DNA of 64,000 nucleotides from Chryseobacterium taiwanense (GCF_000813825.1 NZ_JWTA01000001.1:345813-409812), one strand, 5' to 3'. Shown: positions 1-9,370, counted from the first letter of the stretch. A program made the numbers and translations. The notes: generated by a model from the letters alone, not told the origin.

Positions 1-1404
1 ATAGAGTGGGAGTATCCTCTTTCTGTGCAGAGCGGAAGAGAAGGGCAAATAGATCCTGAAACATTTTATGTGGCTTATTCTTTCCCTAGAGTTTCTGTTT
101 ATGATGATTACAATGGATGGGATATGCTTCCTCACTCAGACAGACAGGAGTTTTATAACGACTTCAATGACTATTCGTTTGCGATTACAGCTCCAAAAAA
201 TTATGTAGTTTGGGCAACCGGAGATTTTTTGAATCCAGAAGCGGTTCTTCAACCGGAATATCTGAAAAGATATAAAGCTTCTTTAAAAAGTGATAAAGTT
301 GTGAATATTGCTTCTGAGCAGGAAATGAAATCAGGGAAAGTCACGAAACCGAATAAATGGAATGTTTGGAAATTTAAAGCCAATCATATCACAGATTTTT
401 GTTTTGCTTTAAGTAAGCATTATACATGGGATGCAGCAAGTGTACAGCTGAAAACAAAAAGAGTGAGTGTTCAGTCAGGATATAAAAACGGAGCCAAAGA
501 TTTTGAACATTATGTAGACTGGATGAGATATAATCTGGACTGGTTTTCGAAAAACTGGCCGGGTGTAGAATATCCTTATAATGTAATGACGGCTATTCAG
601 GGATATGCAGATATGGAATATCCTATGATGATCAATGATACAAGTATTCCTGATGATCTTAAGGATGCAAGATTGACGGCAGATCACGAAATTGCACATA
701 CCTATTTCCCTTTTTATATGGGAATCAACGAAACGCGCTATGCTTTCATGGATGAAGGTTGGGCGACTACTTTGGAGTATCTGATCGGAATCGATGAAAA
801 TGGGGAAGCTGCAGCACAGGAATTTTACAAGAACTTCCGTGTAAAAAGATGGATCAATGATCCTTCTTCAGAACAAGATCAGCCTATCATTACGATGAGT
901 ACGCAGGTAAGCGGAGCGGGGTACGGAAATAACTCTTACGTAAAATCTTCTTTGTCTTATTTAGCCTTGAAAGATTATTTAGGAGATGAATTATTTAAAA
1001 AAGCACTTCATCATTATATGGATAACTGGAACGGAAAACATCCTATTCCATGGGATTACTTTAATTCAATGAGTACAGGTTCCGGTAAGAATTTGAACTG
1101 GTTCTTTAATAACTGGTTCTACACCAACAATTATATTGATTTAAAAGTTGAAGCCACCGCTCAGCAAAATAATCTGCTTTCCATTAGTGTAAACAATGTT
1201 GGTGGTTTTGCGATTCCTTTTGATGCTAAAATTAATTATGAAGACGGAGAAACTGAAAAAATACATTTCTCACCTTCTGTTTGGGAAAAAGATCAGAATA
1301 AGACGGTTCTTACGATTCCTATTAAGAAAAAAGTAAAATCGATTAATTTAGACGGAGGTCTTTTTATGGACTATACACCGGAAAATAATTCAAAAAATTT
1401 ATAA
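1..1404 (+). CDS. M1-family zinc aminopeptidase, C-terminal part (5' end outside window)
   Basis: The frame is open from base 1, so the true start lies outside the window; the GTG at 25 is only an internal codon. The core of an M1 (gluzincin) peptidase is visible: a MEYPMM loop at about 613-630 standing where GAMEN-type loops sit, the zinc motif HEIAH at 685-699, and the third ligand Glu in DEGWATTLE at about 748-774. A helical region and a short beta-rich tail follow. M1 enzymes remove N-terminal residues from peptides. Many Bacteroidota members are exported, but the signal region cannot be seen here. A hairpin terminator follows the stop. The family call is firm; the substrate is unknown. 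Confidence 0.9.
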   Translation: MEWEYPLSVQSGREGQIDPETFYVAYSFPRVSVYDDYNGWDMLPHSDRQEFYNDFNDYSFAITAPKNYVVWATGDFLNPEAVLQPEYLKRYKASLKSDKVVNIASEQEMKSGKVTKPNKWNVWKFKANHITDFCFALSKHYTWDAASVQLKTKRVSVQSGYKNGAKDFEHYVDWMRYNLDWFSKNWPGVEYPYNVMTAIQGYADMEYPMMINDTSIPDDLKDARLTADHEIAHTYFPFYMGINETRYAFMDEGWATTLEYLIGIDENGEAAAQEFYKNFRVKRWINDPSSEQDQPIITMSTQVSGAGYGNNSYVKSSLSYLALKDYLGDELFKKALHHYMDNWNGKHPIPWDYFNSMSTGSGKNLNWFFNNWFYTNNYIDLKVEATAQQNNLLSISVNNVGGFAIPFDAKINYEDGETEKIHFSPSVWEKDQNKTVLTIPIKKKVKSINLDGGLFMDYTPENNSKNL

Positions 1405-1410
1405 ATAAAA

Positions 1411-1436
1411 AGCCTGAGAATTTCTCAGGCTTTTTT
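1411..1436 (+). terminator. Rho-independent terminator of the M1 peptidase gene
   Basis: A 9-bp stem (AGCCTGAGA paired with TCTCAGGCT, 3-base loop) is followed by a run of T. It starts 6 bases after the stop codon. The facing gene at 1457 ends just beyond it, so it may act in both directions. Confidence 0.85.
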
Positions 1437-1456
1437 AGTATTGAGTAAGGTTAATT

Positions 1457-2464
1457 TTAATATACCCTTAATCCTGCTCTTGCTCCTGATGTAGCGACCA
1501 CAGACTGCATTCTTGTTTTTTGTCCTGCAGAGAACATGAACATCGCGGCATCATCTACATAATCCATATAGTTCATAAACATTACAGATCTTTGTACGCC
1601 TGAACAGGTATTGTAAAGAGGATAGCTTGGTTTTCCGTAATTAGCTGTTGTTTGAGTAGGAGTATCAGCAACTAAATCGTTTCCGCAGTTTGCATCTCCC
1701 CAAATATGTCTTAAGTTCAGATAGTGTCCTACTTCATGAGTCGCTGTTCTGCCCAGATTAAACGGAGAAGAAGCTCCTGTTTTACCAAAGAAAGGAGCGG
1801 CAATTACCACACCGTCATTCCATAATCCTGCTGACTCAGGGAATGTTGCATAGCCTAAAATCGTACTTCCCTGACTGGTCATTTTACCCACTACCCACAT
1901 ATTAAGATAATTAGTAGGGCTGGTTGCATCAATTCCTCCTGAAGAAGCTTTTTTCATGGCATCGTTGGTTCTCCAGCTCTTCGTATTGGTTTTTTTTCTT
2001 ATTGTATTGACTAACCTGAATTTGACTTTAGTGTCTCCAGAACTTACCACTTGAAACTCAGTGGGAATTTTATTAACATCACTGTTGGTAGCAGTATAAT
2101 CTTGATTCAGTACAGCAATTTGCTCTGCAATTCTTGCGTCAGAAACATTTTCAGCGGTTGTATTATAGAGAACATTGACAATTACCGGAATTTCTACCGT
2201 TCCATCGGCAAGTACTTTTCCTATTTTTAAATCATTGGCAAATTTTTCTGTATTGGCTTCCAAAGCTGCGAATCTCTGTCTTAGTTCAGAACTGTTTTTT
2301 AAAGCTTCCTGTCTTATTTCTTCCGAAGGGCAACCTCTTTTAACCAGATCAGAAGATTCTGTAGTACTGGATACATCTTCAGATGGATTGGTGATATTAT
2401 CACTATTACAAGATGAGATAGATCCTATAACCAGGATCCCTAATAATAATTTTTTCATAACCAT
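1457..2464 (-). CDS. M43-family (cytophagalysin-type) zinc metalloprotease lipoprotein
   Basis: 335 aa. The N-terminus MVMKKLLLGILVIGSISSC is a lipoprotein signal with a lipobox ending in Cys19, so the protein should be lipid-anchored in the envelope. The catalytic motif HEVGHYLNLRH starts at about residue 243 and is followed by WGD..CGNDLVADTP, which is the M43 (pappalysin/cytophagalysin) signature, with the Met-turn region (FMNYMDY) downstream. These enzymes are secreted endopeptidases. Many relatives carry a type IX sorting domain, but this one does not; it ends soon after the catalytic domain. The Met two codons inside (2458) is an equally good start. It stands alone, convergent with the M1 peptidase. 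Confidence 0.9.
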   Translation of the reverse strand: MVMKKLLLGILVIGSISSCNSDNITNPSEDVSSTTESSDLVKRGCPSEEIRQEALKNSSELRQRFAALEANTEKFANDLKIGKVLADGTVEIPVIVNVLYNTTAENVSDARIAEQIAVLNQDYTATNSDVNKIPTEFQVVSSGDTKVKFRLVNTIRKKTNTKSWRTNDAMKKASSGGIDATSPTNYLNMWVVGKMTSQGSTILGYATFPESAGLWNDGVVIAAPFFGKTGASSPFNLGRTATHEVGHYLNLRHIWGDANCGNDLVADTPTQTTANYGKPSYPLYNTCSGVQRSVMFMNYMDYVDDAAMFMFSAGQKTRMQSVVATSGARAGLRVY

Positions 2465-2633
2465 TATCTTTTAAATTTCTGTAAGTGAATTTAGAGTATT
2501 TGAAATTAGTATGCAATAATAGTTTGTAATATATCGTGTTGATTTAATAATATTTTTGTTGTAAATTTGTGATATATGTATTTGTTTTAAGGTTTTTGTA
2601 AATTGTATATTTCGATTATTTCAAGTGTAGAAT

Positions 2634-2663
2634 AAAAAACCTTTCCCTAATTATAGAGAAAGG
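2634..2663 (-). terminator. Terminator of the response-regulator operon
   Basis: Read on the minus strand, GCCTTTCTCTA pairs with TAGGGAAAGG across a TAAT loop (one internal mismatch) and is followed by TTTTTTATT. It lies about 45 bases beyond the stop of the gene at 2708. Confidence 0.8.
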
Positions 2664-2707
2664 CTTCCTTGAGTTAAATATATAATTGAATGTGTTTTGT
2701 GTAAGAT

Positions 2708-3352
2708 TTAAGATTCTGCAAAACCATTTTTAATTGCATAAATAGCTAGTCCTACCCTTGTTTTCAGCTCTAGTTTTTCGCAAAGTTGATCGCGGTAGCT
2801 TTCTACTGTTCTTGGGCTGCAGAACATTTTTTCTGCAATTTCTTTATAGCTAAGCTCTGTGACTGTATATTTTAAAAATTCTTTTTCCCTTTCCGAAATT
2901 TTTATATTCGTATCAGCATCATGATGATTGTTCAGGTTAGAAAGAATGATTTTTGAAGCCCATTCCGGATAAAAATAACCGTCTTTATTAAGCCTTGTCA
3001 AAGCTTCCTCCAAATCTTTCGGGTGAGTGTTTTTCAGCAAATAGCCTTTTGCTCCGTTCTTCACCATTTTGATCACACTCTTATCATCTCCCTGCATACT
3101 TAAAGCCATTACTTTGATGTCCGGATGATTGTCCTGAAGCCATAAAACCGTTTCAAAACCATCCATAATCGGCATACTGATATCTAAAAGGATGATATCG
3201 GGAATAGCATTGTTGGCTTCAAACTTTTGAATAAGATCTTTCCCGTTTTCTGCAACATAAATCACTTCGAAGTCGTTAAAATTATCAATAATTCCCTCCA
3301 AAGCCTTTGCAATAAGCACGTGATCGTCTACAATTACTATCGTCTTTTTCAT
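2708..3352 (-). CDS. NarL/LuxR-type two-component response regulator
   Basis: 214 aa. The N-terminal receiver domain (about 1-125) has the acidic pair DD at 9-10, the phospho-acceptor Asp in LLDISMP near 57 and the conserved Lys in YLLKN near 106. The C-terminal LuxR/GerE helix-turn-helix (about 150-212) includes the ISEREKEFL start and the recognition segment KEIAEKMFCSPRTVESYR. It should bind DNA after phosphorylation by the kinase encoded just upstream, whose gene it overlaps by 4 bases (ATGA), so translation is probably coupled. It is the last gene of the minus-strand operon starting near 5221. The target genes are not known. Confidence 0.95.
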   Translation of the reverse strand: MKKTIVIVDDHVLIAKALEGIIDNFNDFEVIYVAENGKDLIQKFEANNAIPDIILLDISMPIMDGFETVLWLQDNHPDIKVMALSMQGDDKSVIKMVKNGAKGYLLKNTHPKDLEEALTRLNKDGYFYPEWASKIILSNLNNHHDADTNIKISEREKEFLKYTVTELSYKEIAEKMFCSPRTVESYRDQLCEKLELKTRVGLAIYAIKNGFAES

Positions 3353-4134
3353 GGATTTCTTTTTAAAATTATTTTAACTTGTGTTCCTTTATTTTTCTCA
3401 CTTTCTATTGTGAAATCTGCATTAATGATTTTGGCTCTGTTCTTCATATTGGTAAGCCCAATACCATGGTTAAGTGTTTTTGATGTATCAAAACCTATTC
3501 CGTCATCATTAATTTCCAGTTGCCATAGAAAATCCTCTGACGTATTTAATTTGATGTAAATATTCTTACATTGAGAATGTTTAATACTATTTTGAATGAA
3601 TTCCTGAGTAATTCTTAGCAGTACATTTTTGTGTACAAAACTTAGATCTAATCGGTCAAAATTATGCTCAAAAACAATATTACATTTTTTAAATGAGTTT
3701 GTATTATCTACTTCCTCCTGTATAAGAGTTACAATTTCTTTTTTATTAATATTATCGTCTGTCAGTGTCTTTGAAAGACTTCGAAGATCATGTAACGACT
3801 GATTGATGATTTGTGAAACCTGTTCAATTCTTTCACTCGCTTCCGGAACTTTATTCTCATACAACATTTGCTGAGTATAAAGACTCACTAAGGTAAGTTT
3901 TTGCCCTATATTATCATGCAGCTCTCTCCCGATTTGCTGCATGGTTGCTTGCTGAATTTCTAATTGGGTAGCAAGCAATTCTTTTTGATGAATCTCGTTA
4001 TTTATTTCAATTTCATTCAGGTATTCTTTTTTTCTCTGCTGATATTTTCTAATATAAATCATCACGGCTACAACAAAGAATACAAAAAATAAATTGAATA
4101 AAACAATCGTTAAGAATAATTCTGTTTTCCCCAT
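3349..4134 (-). CDS. HisKA_3-type sensor histidine kinase
   Basis: 261 aa. One N-terminal membrane helix (about residues 5-27) leads into a coiled coil and the dimerisation/phosphotransfer segment GRELHDNIGQKL, where the His is the expected phosphorylation site (NarX/DesK/LiaS class). A C-terminal HATPase domain follows, with N-box FIQNSIKHS and G-box elements DDGIGFD and HGIGLTNM. There is no periplasmic sensor loop, so sensing must be in the membrane or through a partner. Its start lies 25 bases inside the 7-helix-type protein gene at 4110, which makes that protein a natural partner. Its cognate regulator is almost certainly the next gene (2708). Confidence 0.93.
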   Translation of the reverse strand: MGKTELFLTIVLFNLFFVFFVVAVMIYIRKYQQRKKEYLNEIEINNEIHQKELLATQLEIQQATMQQIGRELHDNIGQKLTLVSLYTQQMLYENKVPEASERIEQVSQIINQSLHDLRSLSKTLTDDNINKKEIVTLIQEEVDNTNSFKKCNIVFEHNFDRLDLSFVHKNVLLRITQEFIQNSIKHSQCKNIYIKLNTSEDFLWQLEINDDGIGFDTSKTLNHGIGLTNMKNRAKIINADFTIESEKNKGTQVKIILKRNP

Positions 4135-4766
4135 ATAAATGAACTTGCAAATAATAGATACATAACAATTCCCGACATCAGAAAGTAGCTAAAATATATA
4201 TTCCAGATTTCTTTGTGTTCATACAACTCAAAGTAAAATGACCAAAACGGAAGTGTACCGATATAAAACAAAGTTACTCCGATATTGATGTAAAACATTC
4301 TGTTTTTCGCAAAATGTAAAATGTTGTCAGAGTTAATTTGCTTGTAATATTCCATGACGACAAGAAACATAAGTAGTAAGCTTCCAAGGGTATAAGAAAA
4401 TGAATAAATCACTTTATTTTTTATCAAATTAAAATACAACTCATGTGGAATAAATGACAAAAGATATAGAGCTGTAAATAGATAAAAGATATTTTTCTTA
4501 CCTAAAGATTTCCATGCATACAACCAATAGAAAAATATAAACTCTATTGGGATAACAAAATAATTGAAAAAGGAAACTTTTGAATAGGAGATAAAATGGT
4601 CTCCATATTTTCCAAATGTTTCACAGATAAAAATGAAAATAAGAAAAAAAGAAAAATAACGATAATGGCTTTCTTTTATTCTTTTGAAATAGAGAATTGA
4701 GACTAATGCAGCGATGCCCTCGCTCATTCTCATACAGTGTTGGATGAATATCTGGAAATCGGTCAT
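4110..4766 (-). CDS. Polytopic membrane protein of the two-component operon (unknown function)
   Basis: 218 aa and very hydrophobic, with about six or seven predicted membrane helices spread over the whole length and no soluble domain. I do not recognise a named family. The gene sits directly upstream of the histidine kinase gene and overlaps it by 25 bases, and it follows the 4778 gene after 11 bases, so it belongs to the same transcript. Since the kinase lacks an extracytoplasmic sensor domain, this protein could serve as its membrane sensor or signal input. That role is inference from position only. A run of aromatic residues (Phe, Tyr, Trp) is notable. Confidence 0.75.
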   Translation of the reverse strand: MTDFQIFIQHCMRMSEGIAALVSILYFKRIKESHYRYFSFFLIFIFICETFGKYGDHFISYSKVSFFNYFVIPIEFIFFYWLYAWKSLGKKNIFYLFTALYLLSFIPHELYFNLIKNKVIYSFSYTLGSLLLMFLVVMEYYKQINSDNILHFAKNRMFYINIGVTLFYIGTLPFWSFYFELYEHKEIWNIYFSYFLMSGIVMYLLFASSFIWGKQNYS

Positions 4767-4777
4767 TAAAAAATCAA

Positions 4778-5221
4778 TTAAAAAGACTCAACATTTGTTG
4801 GACCTGGTGGAACTAGATCGCCGTGGTTTTGTGCTAAAGCCATTCTTCCGGTTATTGCCAAAGCATTTTCTTCTTCGAAAGGATTAAAGTCATAATTCAA
4901 ACCATCTACTTTTTTTGTCGGAACCATCACTAATGTATGTTTTTTTGAAAAACTCTGCGGTATTGGTTCTTGGGGAACTTCAGGATATGCCGCATAATAA
5001 AAACGTACACCTAAATCTTCTTCAGAAATTGAACTGTCAAGACTCTGAGCAGCTTCTTCGATCTCTGTAATAAATTTTTTTAGCGTTACAAAATCAAACC
5101 AAATCGAATGGGCATCATCAGTTCCTAGATTCTCGTTGATATATTTTAGTTGGTTTGAACGATAGTTATCAACCAGATTTTGGATGATTTCGGATGATAT
5201 TTTAGCGTTTAAAGATTCCAT
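4778..5221 (-). CDS. Conserved hypothetical protein, first gene of the two-component operon
   Basis: 147 aa when started at the Met beginning MESLNAKISSEI. The frame stays open upstream to an ATG at 5251, adding MYLSFINTNK, but the inner start gives a cleaner soluble protein. It is acidic, largely helical in the N-terminal half (a dimer-like SSEIIQNLVDNYRSNQL stretch), with a proline-rich C-terminal tail (LVPPGPTN). There is no signal peptide or membrane segment, so it is probably cytoplasmic. It lies 11 bases upstream of the membrane protein of the kinase/regulator operon and probably leads that transcript. No family was recognised and no function is proposed. Confidence 0.7.
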   Translation of the reverse strand: MESLNAKISSEIIQNLVDNYRSNQLKYINENLGTDDAHSIWFDFVTLKKFITEIEEAAQSLDSSISEEDLGVRFYYAAYPEVPQEPIPQSFSKKHTLVMVPTKKVDGLNYDFNPFEEENALAITGRMALAQNHGDLVPPGPTNVESF

Positions 5222-5300
5222 TTTATTAGTGTTTATAAATGATAGGTACAAATCTCTGAAAAAAAAATGTAATGCGACATGGTTTTTTCCCGAATTAAAA

Positions 5301-5318
5301 ATCCGTGTTTTTACGGAT
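5301..5318. promoter_or_regulatory. Perfect palindrome ATCCGT-N6-ACGGAT, candidate operator
   Basis: The gap 5222-5569 separates two divergent genes. About 80 bases upstream of the minus-strand operon it holds ATCCGT and ACGGAT spaced by GTTTTT. No T run follows on either strand, so it is not a terminator. Its position upstream of an operon encoding a LuxR-type regulator fits an autoregulatory site; this is inference. The rest of the gap is AT-rich with nothing else recognisable. Confidence 0.4.
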
Positions 5319-5569
5319 TGCGTTTATTGGATAGATTGGATATGACTTATCATAAAAAATAAGTTCTGCAGACCAGATCTACAGCACTTCTTACAAAATT
5401 TCTAAAATTTGATATCAGAAAAAAATAAAATATAAAAATATGAATGATGGATTTTCAATGAATTACAGCCTATATGATAATTTGAAAAATTTATACGAGG
5501 AAAAATTCTGTAATAAATGATAGATTTGCAAGCGATTATTTAATCAGTTAAACATAAAAAAATTATAAA

Positions 5570-6274
5570 ATGAAAAGACAGACTATCGCATTATTTTGCA
5601 TAGCAACATTTAGTATTTCATGTGCTCATAAAGATGACAAACAAGACGACAGCAAATATACAGATGATCAGAAAGCGTCTTATTATATAGGTTTAAGTAT
5701 TGCTAAAAACATGAAACAAGAAGGCTTCAAAGTAGATGCAGATCTTTTGGCTCAGGCTATTAAAGAAGAAATGGATGGAGGAAAAAAGCTGATGCCGGCT
5801 GAAGAAATGGATGCCTTTATGCAGGAGTTTATGCAGAAGCAACATGAAAAAAAGCAAGCTGCAGCAGGGGTACAAGCAGATGAAAATAAGAAAAAAGGTC
5901 TGGAGTTTCTTACAAAAAATAAAAGTAATCCTAAAGTAAATACCACAGCTTCAGGTTTACAATATGAAGTGTTGCAGGAAGGTGATGGTAAAATACAACC
6001 AAAAGCGTCAGATGTTGTACAGGTAAAATATACTGGAAAGCTTCTGGATGGAACTGTTTTCGACTCTACTGACAAAAATGGAGGCGAACCAATGGATATT
6101 AATCTGGGCGCAGTAATCAAAGGATGGACAGAAGGTATCCAACTCATGAGCAAAGGATCTAAATACAGATTTTATATTCCTTCAGATTTGGCTTATGGAG
6201 ATAACGGTGCCGGACCGGCAATTCCTGCAGGCGCTACCATCATTTTTGATGTAGAATTAGTGAATATAAAATAG
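5570..6274 (+). CDS. FKBP-type peptidyl-prolyl isomerase lipoprotein (Mip-like)
   Basis: 234 aa. A lipoprotein signal ends at FSISC (Cys18). Residues about 28-125 form the helical FKBP_N dimerisation region (SYYIGLSIAKNMKQEGF, then a charged helix rich in Lys, Gln and Glu), and about 126-234 are the FKBP domain with the hallmark segments VKYTGKLLDGTVFDST, VIKGWTEGIQLM and YGDNGAGPAIPAGATIIFDVEL. It catalyses prolyl cis-trans isomerisation and should act as an envelope folding factor. A close paralogue with a cleavable signal instead of a lipobox lies at 38306. It is transcribed alone and converges on clpB. Confidence 0.93.
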   Translation: MKRQTIALFCIATFSISCAHKDDKQDDSKYTDDQKASYYIGLSIAKNMKQEGFKVDADLLAQAIKEEMDGGKKLMPAEEMDAFMQEFMQKQHEKKQAAAGVQADENKKKGLEFLTKNKSNPKVNTTASGLQYEVLQEGDGKIQPKASDVVQVKYTGKLLDGTVFDSTDKNGGEPMDINLGAVIKGWTEGIQLMSKGSKYRFYIPSDLAYGDNGAGPAIPAGATIIFDVELVNIK

Positions 6275-6341
6275 AGACATTATTGATTGTAAGGTGGGTG
6301 ACAATAGGGTTTGCTTATCTTATAGCTGATGTATTAAAAAT

Positions 6342-6375
6342 AGAATTTCCGCAGATTTTTTGTCTGCGGAAATTC
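6342..6375 (-). terminator. Hairpin between the convergent FKBP and clpB genes
   Basis: A 14-bp stem (AGAATTTCCGCAGA with TCTGCGGAAATTCT, one slip) lies midway between two convergent genes. On the minus strand it is followed by ATTTTTAAT, so it suits clpB best, but it could end both transcripts. Confidence 0.75.
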
Positions 6376-6405
6376 TTCAAAAATAATATATATGAAAAAA
6401 ACTAC

Positions 6406-9000
6406 TTATTGTTCAGCAGGTCTGAAAACCAAACCTGTTTCCTCGAAATAATCTAAAGTGATTCTGTCACCATCATTCACCGTTCCTGCAAGGATTTCTC
6501 GAGATAATTTATTGAGAACTTCCTGTTGAATCACTCTCTTCAATGGTCTTGCTCCGAAAGCAGGATCATACCCTTTATTCATCAGATAATCTACAGCATC
6601 CTGAGTTGCGGTCATGATGATATTGCGTTTTGCTAACATCTCATTGAATCCTCTCAACTGATACGTAACAATTTTTCCGATTTCTTTTTTTCTTAAAGGC
6701 TGGAACAGTACAATTTCATCAATTCTGTTTAAGAATTCAGGGCGTAATGTCTGTTTCAATAGATCAAAGACTTCATCCTTTGTTTTATCAACAATTTCAT
6801 CCTGATTTTCATCCGTAATGTTTTCAAAATTCTCCTGAATCAGGTGTGAGCCTAAATTCGAGGTCATAATGATAATCGAGTTTTTGAAATTCACAACTCT
6901 ACCTTTGTTATCTGTCAAACGACCGTCATCCAAAACCTGTAATAAGGTGTTGAAAACATCCGGATGTGCTTTTTCAATTTCATCCAAAAGCACTACAGAA
7001 TAAGGTCTTCTTCTCACGGCTTCTGTCAACTGACCTCCTTCATCATATCCTACGTATCCAGGAGGCGCACCAACCAATCTCGAAACTGAATGACGCTCCT
7101 GATATTCACTCATATCAATTCTCGTCATATTGTTTTCGTCATCGAATAAAAACTCTGCTAATGCTTTTGCTAGCTCAGTTTTTCCGACTCCGGTTGTTCC
7201 CAAGAATAAAAACGAACCGATTGGTTTTTTATCGTCACTTAATCCTGCTCTGTTTCTTCTAATTGCGTCTGCAACAGCAGTAATCGCCTCGTCTTGTCCT
7301 ACAACTCTGTGATGAAGTTCAGTTTCAAGACTTAATAATTTTTCTCTTTCGGATTGCAATAGTTTCGTAACAGGAATTCCTGTCCATTTTGCAATCACTT
7401 CAGAGATATTATCAGAAGTTACTTCTTCTTTTATGAGTTCATTCTGATGATTTTGCATCTCCAGTTCCAGTTTCTGCAAAGCATCTTCTTTCTCTTTTAT
7501 TTTTCCGTACTGAATTTCAGCAACTTTTGCATAATCTCCTGCTCTTGAAGCTCTTTCTGCTTCCAGTTTCAGAGATTCTATATCTTTTTTAATCTGCGTT
7601 AAATCCTCAGATTTTTGTTTTTCTTTCAGCCATTTAGCATTAATTTCATTTCTTTCCTCAGAAATTTTCGAAATATCTTCTTTTAAATGGTCAATTTTCG
7701 TTTGATTTCCTTCTCTTGAAATCGCTGCCAATTCAATTTCCATCTGCATCAACCTTCTGTCCAGAACGTCAAGCTCTTCAGGTTTTGAATTGATTTCCAT
7801 TCTCAACTTAGCAGAAGCTTCATCAATTAAATCAATTGCTTTGTCTGGTAAAAATCGGTCTGAAATGTATCGTTGAGACATTTCTACCGCAGCAATAATT
7901 GCTTCATCTTTAATTCTTACTTTGTGATGAGCTTCATATTTATCTTTAATTCCACGAAGAATGGAGATTGCCGATTCAGTATCCGGTTCTTCCACCATTA
8001 CTTTCTGGAAACGTCTTTCCAACGCTTTGTCTTTTTCAAAATATTTTTGATATTCATTCAAAGTGGTTGCACCGATCGCTCTTAATTCTCCTCTTGCTAA
8101 AGCAGGTTTCAAAATGTTTGCAGCATCCATTGCTCCTTCACCACCTCCGGCTCCAACCAATGTGTGGATTTCGTCGATGAAAAGAATAATTTGTCCGTCT
8201 GATTTAATCACTTCATTTACCACAGATTTTAAACGCTCTTCAAACTCACCCTTATATTTTGCACCGGCGATCAAAGCTCCCATGTCTAATGAATACAAAG
8301 TTTTATCCATCAGATTTTCTGGAATATCTCCACTGATAATTCTGTGGGCAATTCCTTCAGCGATCGCGGTTTTACCAACTCCGGGTTCTCCAATTAAGAT
8401 CGGGTTGTTTTTTGTTCTTCTCGAAAGAATTTGTAAAACCCTTCTGATTTCTTCATCACGTCCGATTACAGGGTCAAGTTTCCCTTCCGCGGCTAATTCA
8501 TTGAAGTTTTTAGCATATTTATTTAAGGATTGATACGTCTCTTCTGAACTTGCAGAAGTAGCTTTGCTTCCTTTTCTTAATTCTTTAATTCCACCTTCTA
8601 AAAGGTTTTTCGTAACGCCCATATCTTTCAGCATCTTCGAAACCTCTGAATTGGTTTCCAATAATGAAAGCCATAAATGTTCGATGGTTACGAATTCGTC
8701 ACCCATTTTTTTAGCGATGTTGGGAGCATCAAGCAAAACTTTGTTTGCTGATTGTGATAGATAAATATTTCCTCCCTGTACTTTCGGAAGTTTTTCTAAA
8801 TTTTCACGATTGCGCTCTCTTACCAAAGTAGCATCTGCTTCAGATTTTTTCAATAAGAAAGGCGATATATTTTCATCTACCTGGAAAATTCCTTCCAATA
8901 AATGTTGAGGTTCAATTTGTTGGTTGCCAAATTCCATTGCCACTTGTTGTGCTGCTTGAATGGCCTCTTGTGATTTTACTGTATATTGGTTTAAGTTCAT
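6406..9000 (-). CDS. clpB: ATP-dependent disaggregase ClpB
   Basis: 864 aa, the normal length for ClpB. In order: the Clp N domain (about 1-145), the first AAA+ module with Walker A GEPGVGKTA near residue 205 and Walker B IILFIDEIH, the long coiled-coil middle domain (about 410-520) that marks ClpB rather than ClpA/ClpC, and the second AAA+ module with GTTGVGKTEL near 605 and the arginine-finger region GRLTDNKGR. There is no IGF/IGL ClpP-binding loop call to make here. ClpB works with DnaK to pull proteins from aggregates in the cytosol. It is monocistronic, with a 522-base upstream gap. Heat induction is likely but no heat-shock operator was recognised. Confidence 0.97.
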   Translation of the reverse strand: MNLNQYTVKSQEAIQAAQQVAMEFGNQQIEPQHLLEGIFQVDENISPFLLKKSEADATLVRERNRENLEKLPKVQGGNIYLSQSANKVLLDAPNIAKKMGDEFVTIEHLWLSLLETNSEVSKMLKDMGVTKNLLEGGIKELRKGSKATSASSEETYQSLNKYAKNFNELAAEGKLDPVIGRDEEIRRVLQILSRRTKNNPILIGEPGVGKTAIAEGIAHRIISGDIPENLMDKTLYSLDMGALIAGAKYKGEFEERLKSVVNEVIKSDGQIILFIDEIHTLVGAGGGEGAMDAANILKPALARGELRAIGATTLNEYQKYFEKDKALERRFQKVMVEEPDTESAISILRGIKDKYEAHHKVRIKDEAIIAAVEMSQRYISDRFLPDKAIDLIDEASAKLRMEINSKPEELDVLDRRLMQMEIELAAISREGNQTKIDHLKEDISKISEERNEINAKWLKEKQKSEDLTQIKKDIESLKLEAERASRAGDYAKVAEIQYGKIKEKEDALQKLELEMQNHQNELIKEEVTSDNISEVIAKWTGIPVTKLLQSEREKLLSLETELHHRVVGQDEAITAVADAIRRNRAGLSDDKKPIGSFLFLGTTGVGKTELAKALAEFLFDDENNMTRIDMSEYQERHSVSRLVGAPPGYVGYDEGGQLTEAVRRRPYSVVLLDEIEKAHPDVFNTLLQVLDDGRLTDNKGRVVNFKNSIIIMTSNLGSHLIQENFENITDENQDEIVDKTKDEVFDLLKQTLRPEFLNRIDEIVLFQPLRKKEIGKIVTYQLRGFNEMLAKRNIIMTATQDAVDYLMNKGYDPAFGARPLKRVIQQEVLNKLSREILAGTVNDGDRITLDYFEETGLVFRPAEQ

Positions 9001-9050
9001 ATTTGTATATTTTTGATTCTTTACTTTTTAGTTTTCATTATTAGATTGTA

Positions 9051-9122
9051 GACATCAGATTTCAGACCATAAGAGTCAAATGAATGTTAATTTTTTGATC
9101 CGATTTTCTAATTTCTGATGTC
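9051..9122. repeat. Inverted repeat in the clpB upstream gap
   Basis: GACATCAGA at 9051-9059 and its perfect complement TCTGATGTC at 9114-9122 enclose about 54 bases, and the inner flanks are also partly complementary (TTTCAGA against TCTAATT). It lies 50-120 bases upstream of clpB. No T run follows. It could be a folded leader, a regulatory site or a dispersed-repeat copy. Confidence 0.5.
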
Positions 9123-9370
9123 CTCAATCTTATTTAATCATTTAATTCGGTTACGTTATCGCAAAAAGTGTTCAATTGTTGAATTTTTAAAAATATTGGA
9201 CAAAATTTCCGAATTGTGTATTTTTAATGAATGTTGAAAAGACATTTTTTCCGATTCTTTGAGTTTTGAATAAAAATTATCGGTAGAACAGTCAGTTTTG
9301 AGTTAAATTATAAAGCTATGATAAGGCAAAATCTCTCTTAATTCATAGCGATTTGTTAATGAGATTAAGA

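Noticed and set aside
6966..8764. Several plus-strand open frames of 60-156 codons across the clpB region
   Set aside because: They lie antisense to an unmistakable ClpB frame, lack family features and arise from its codon bias.
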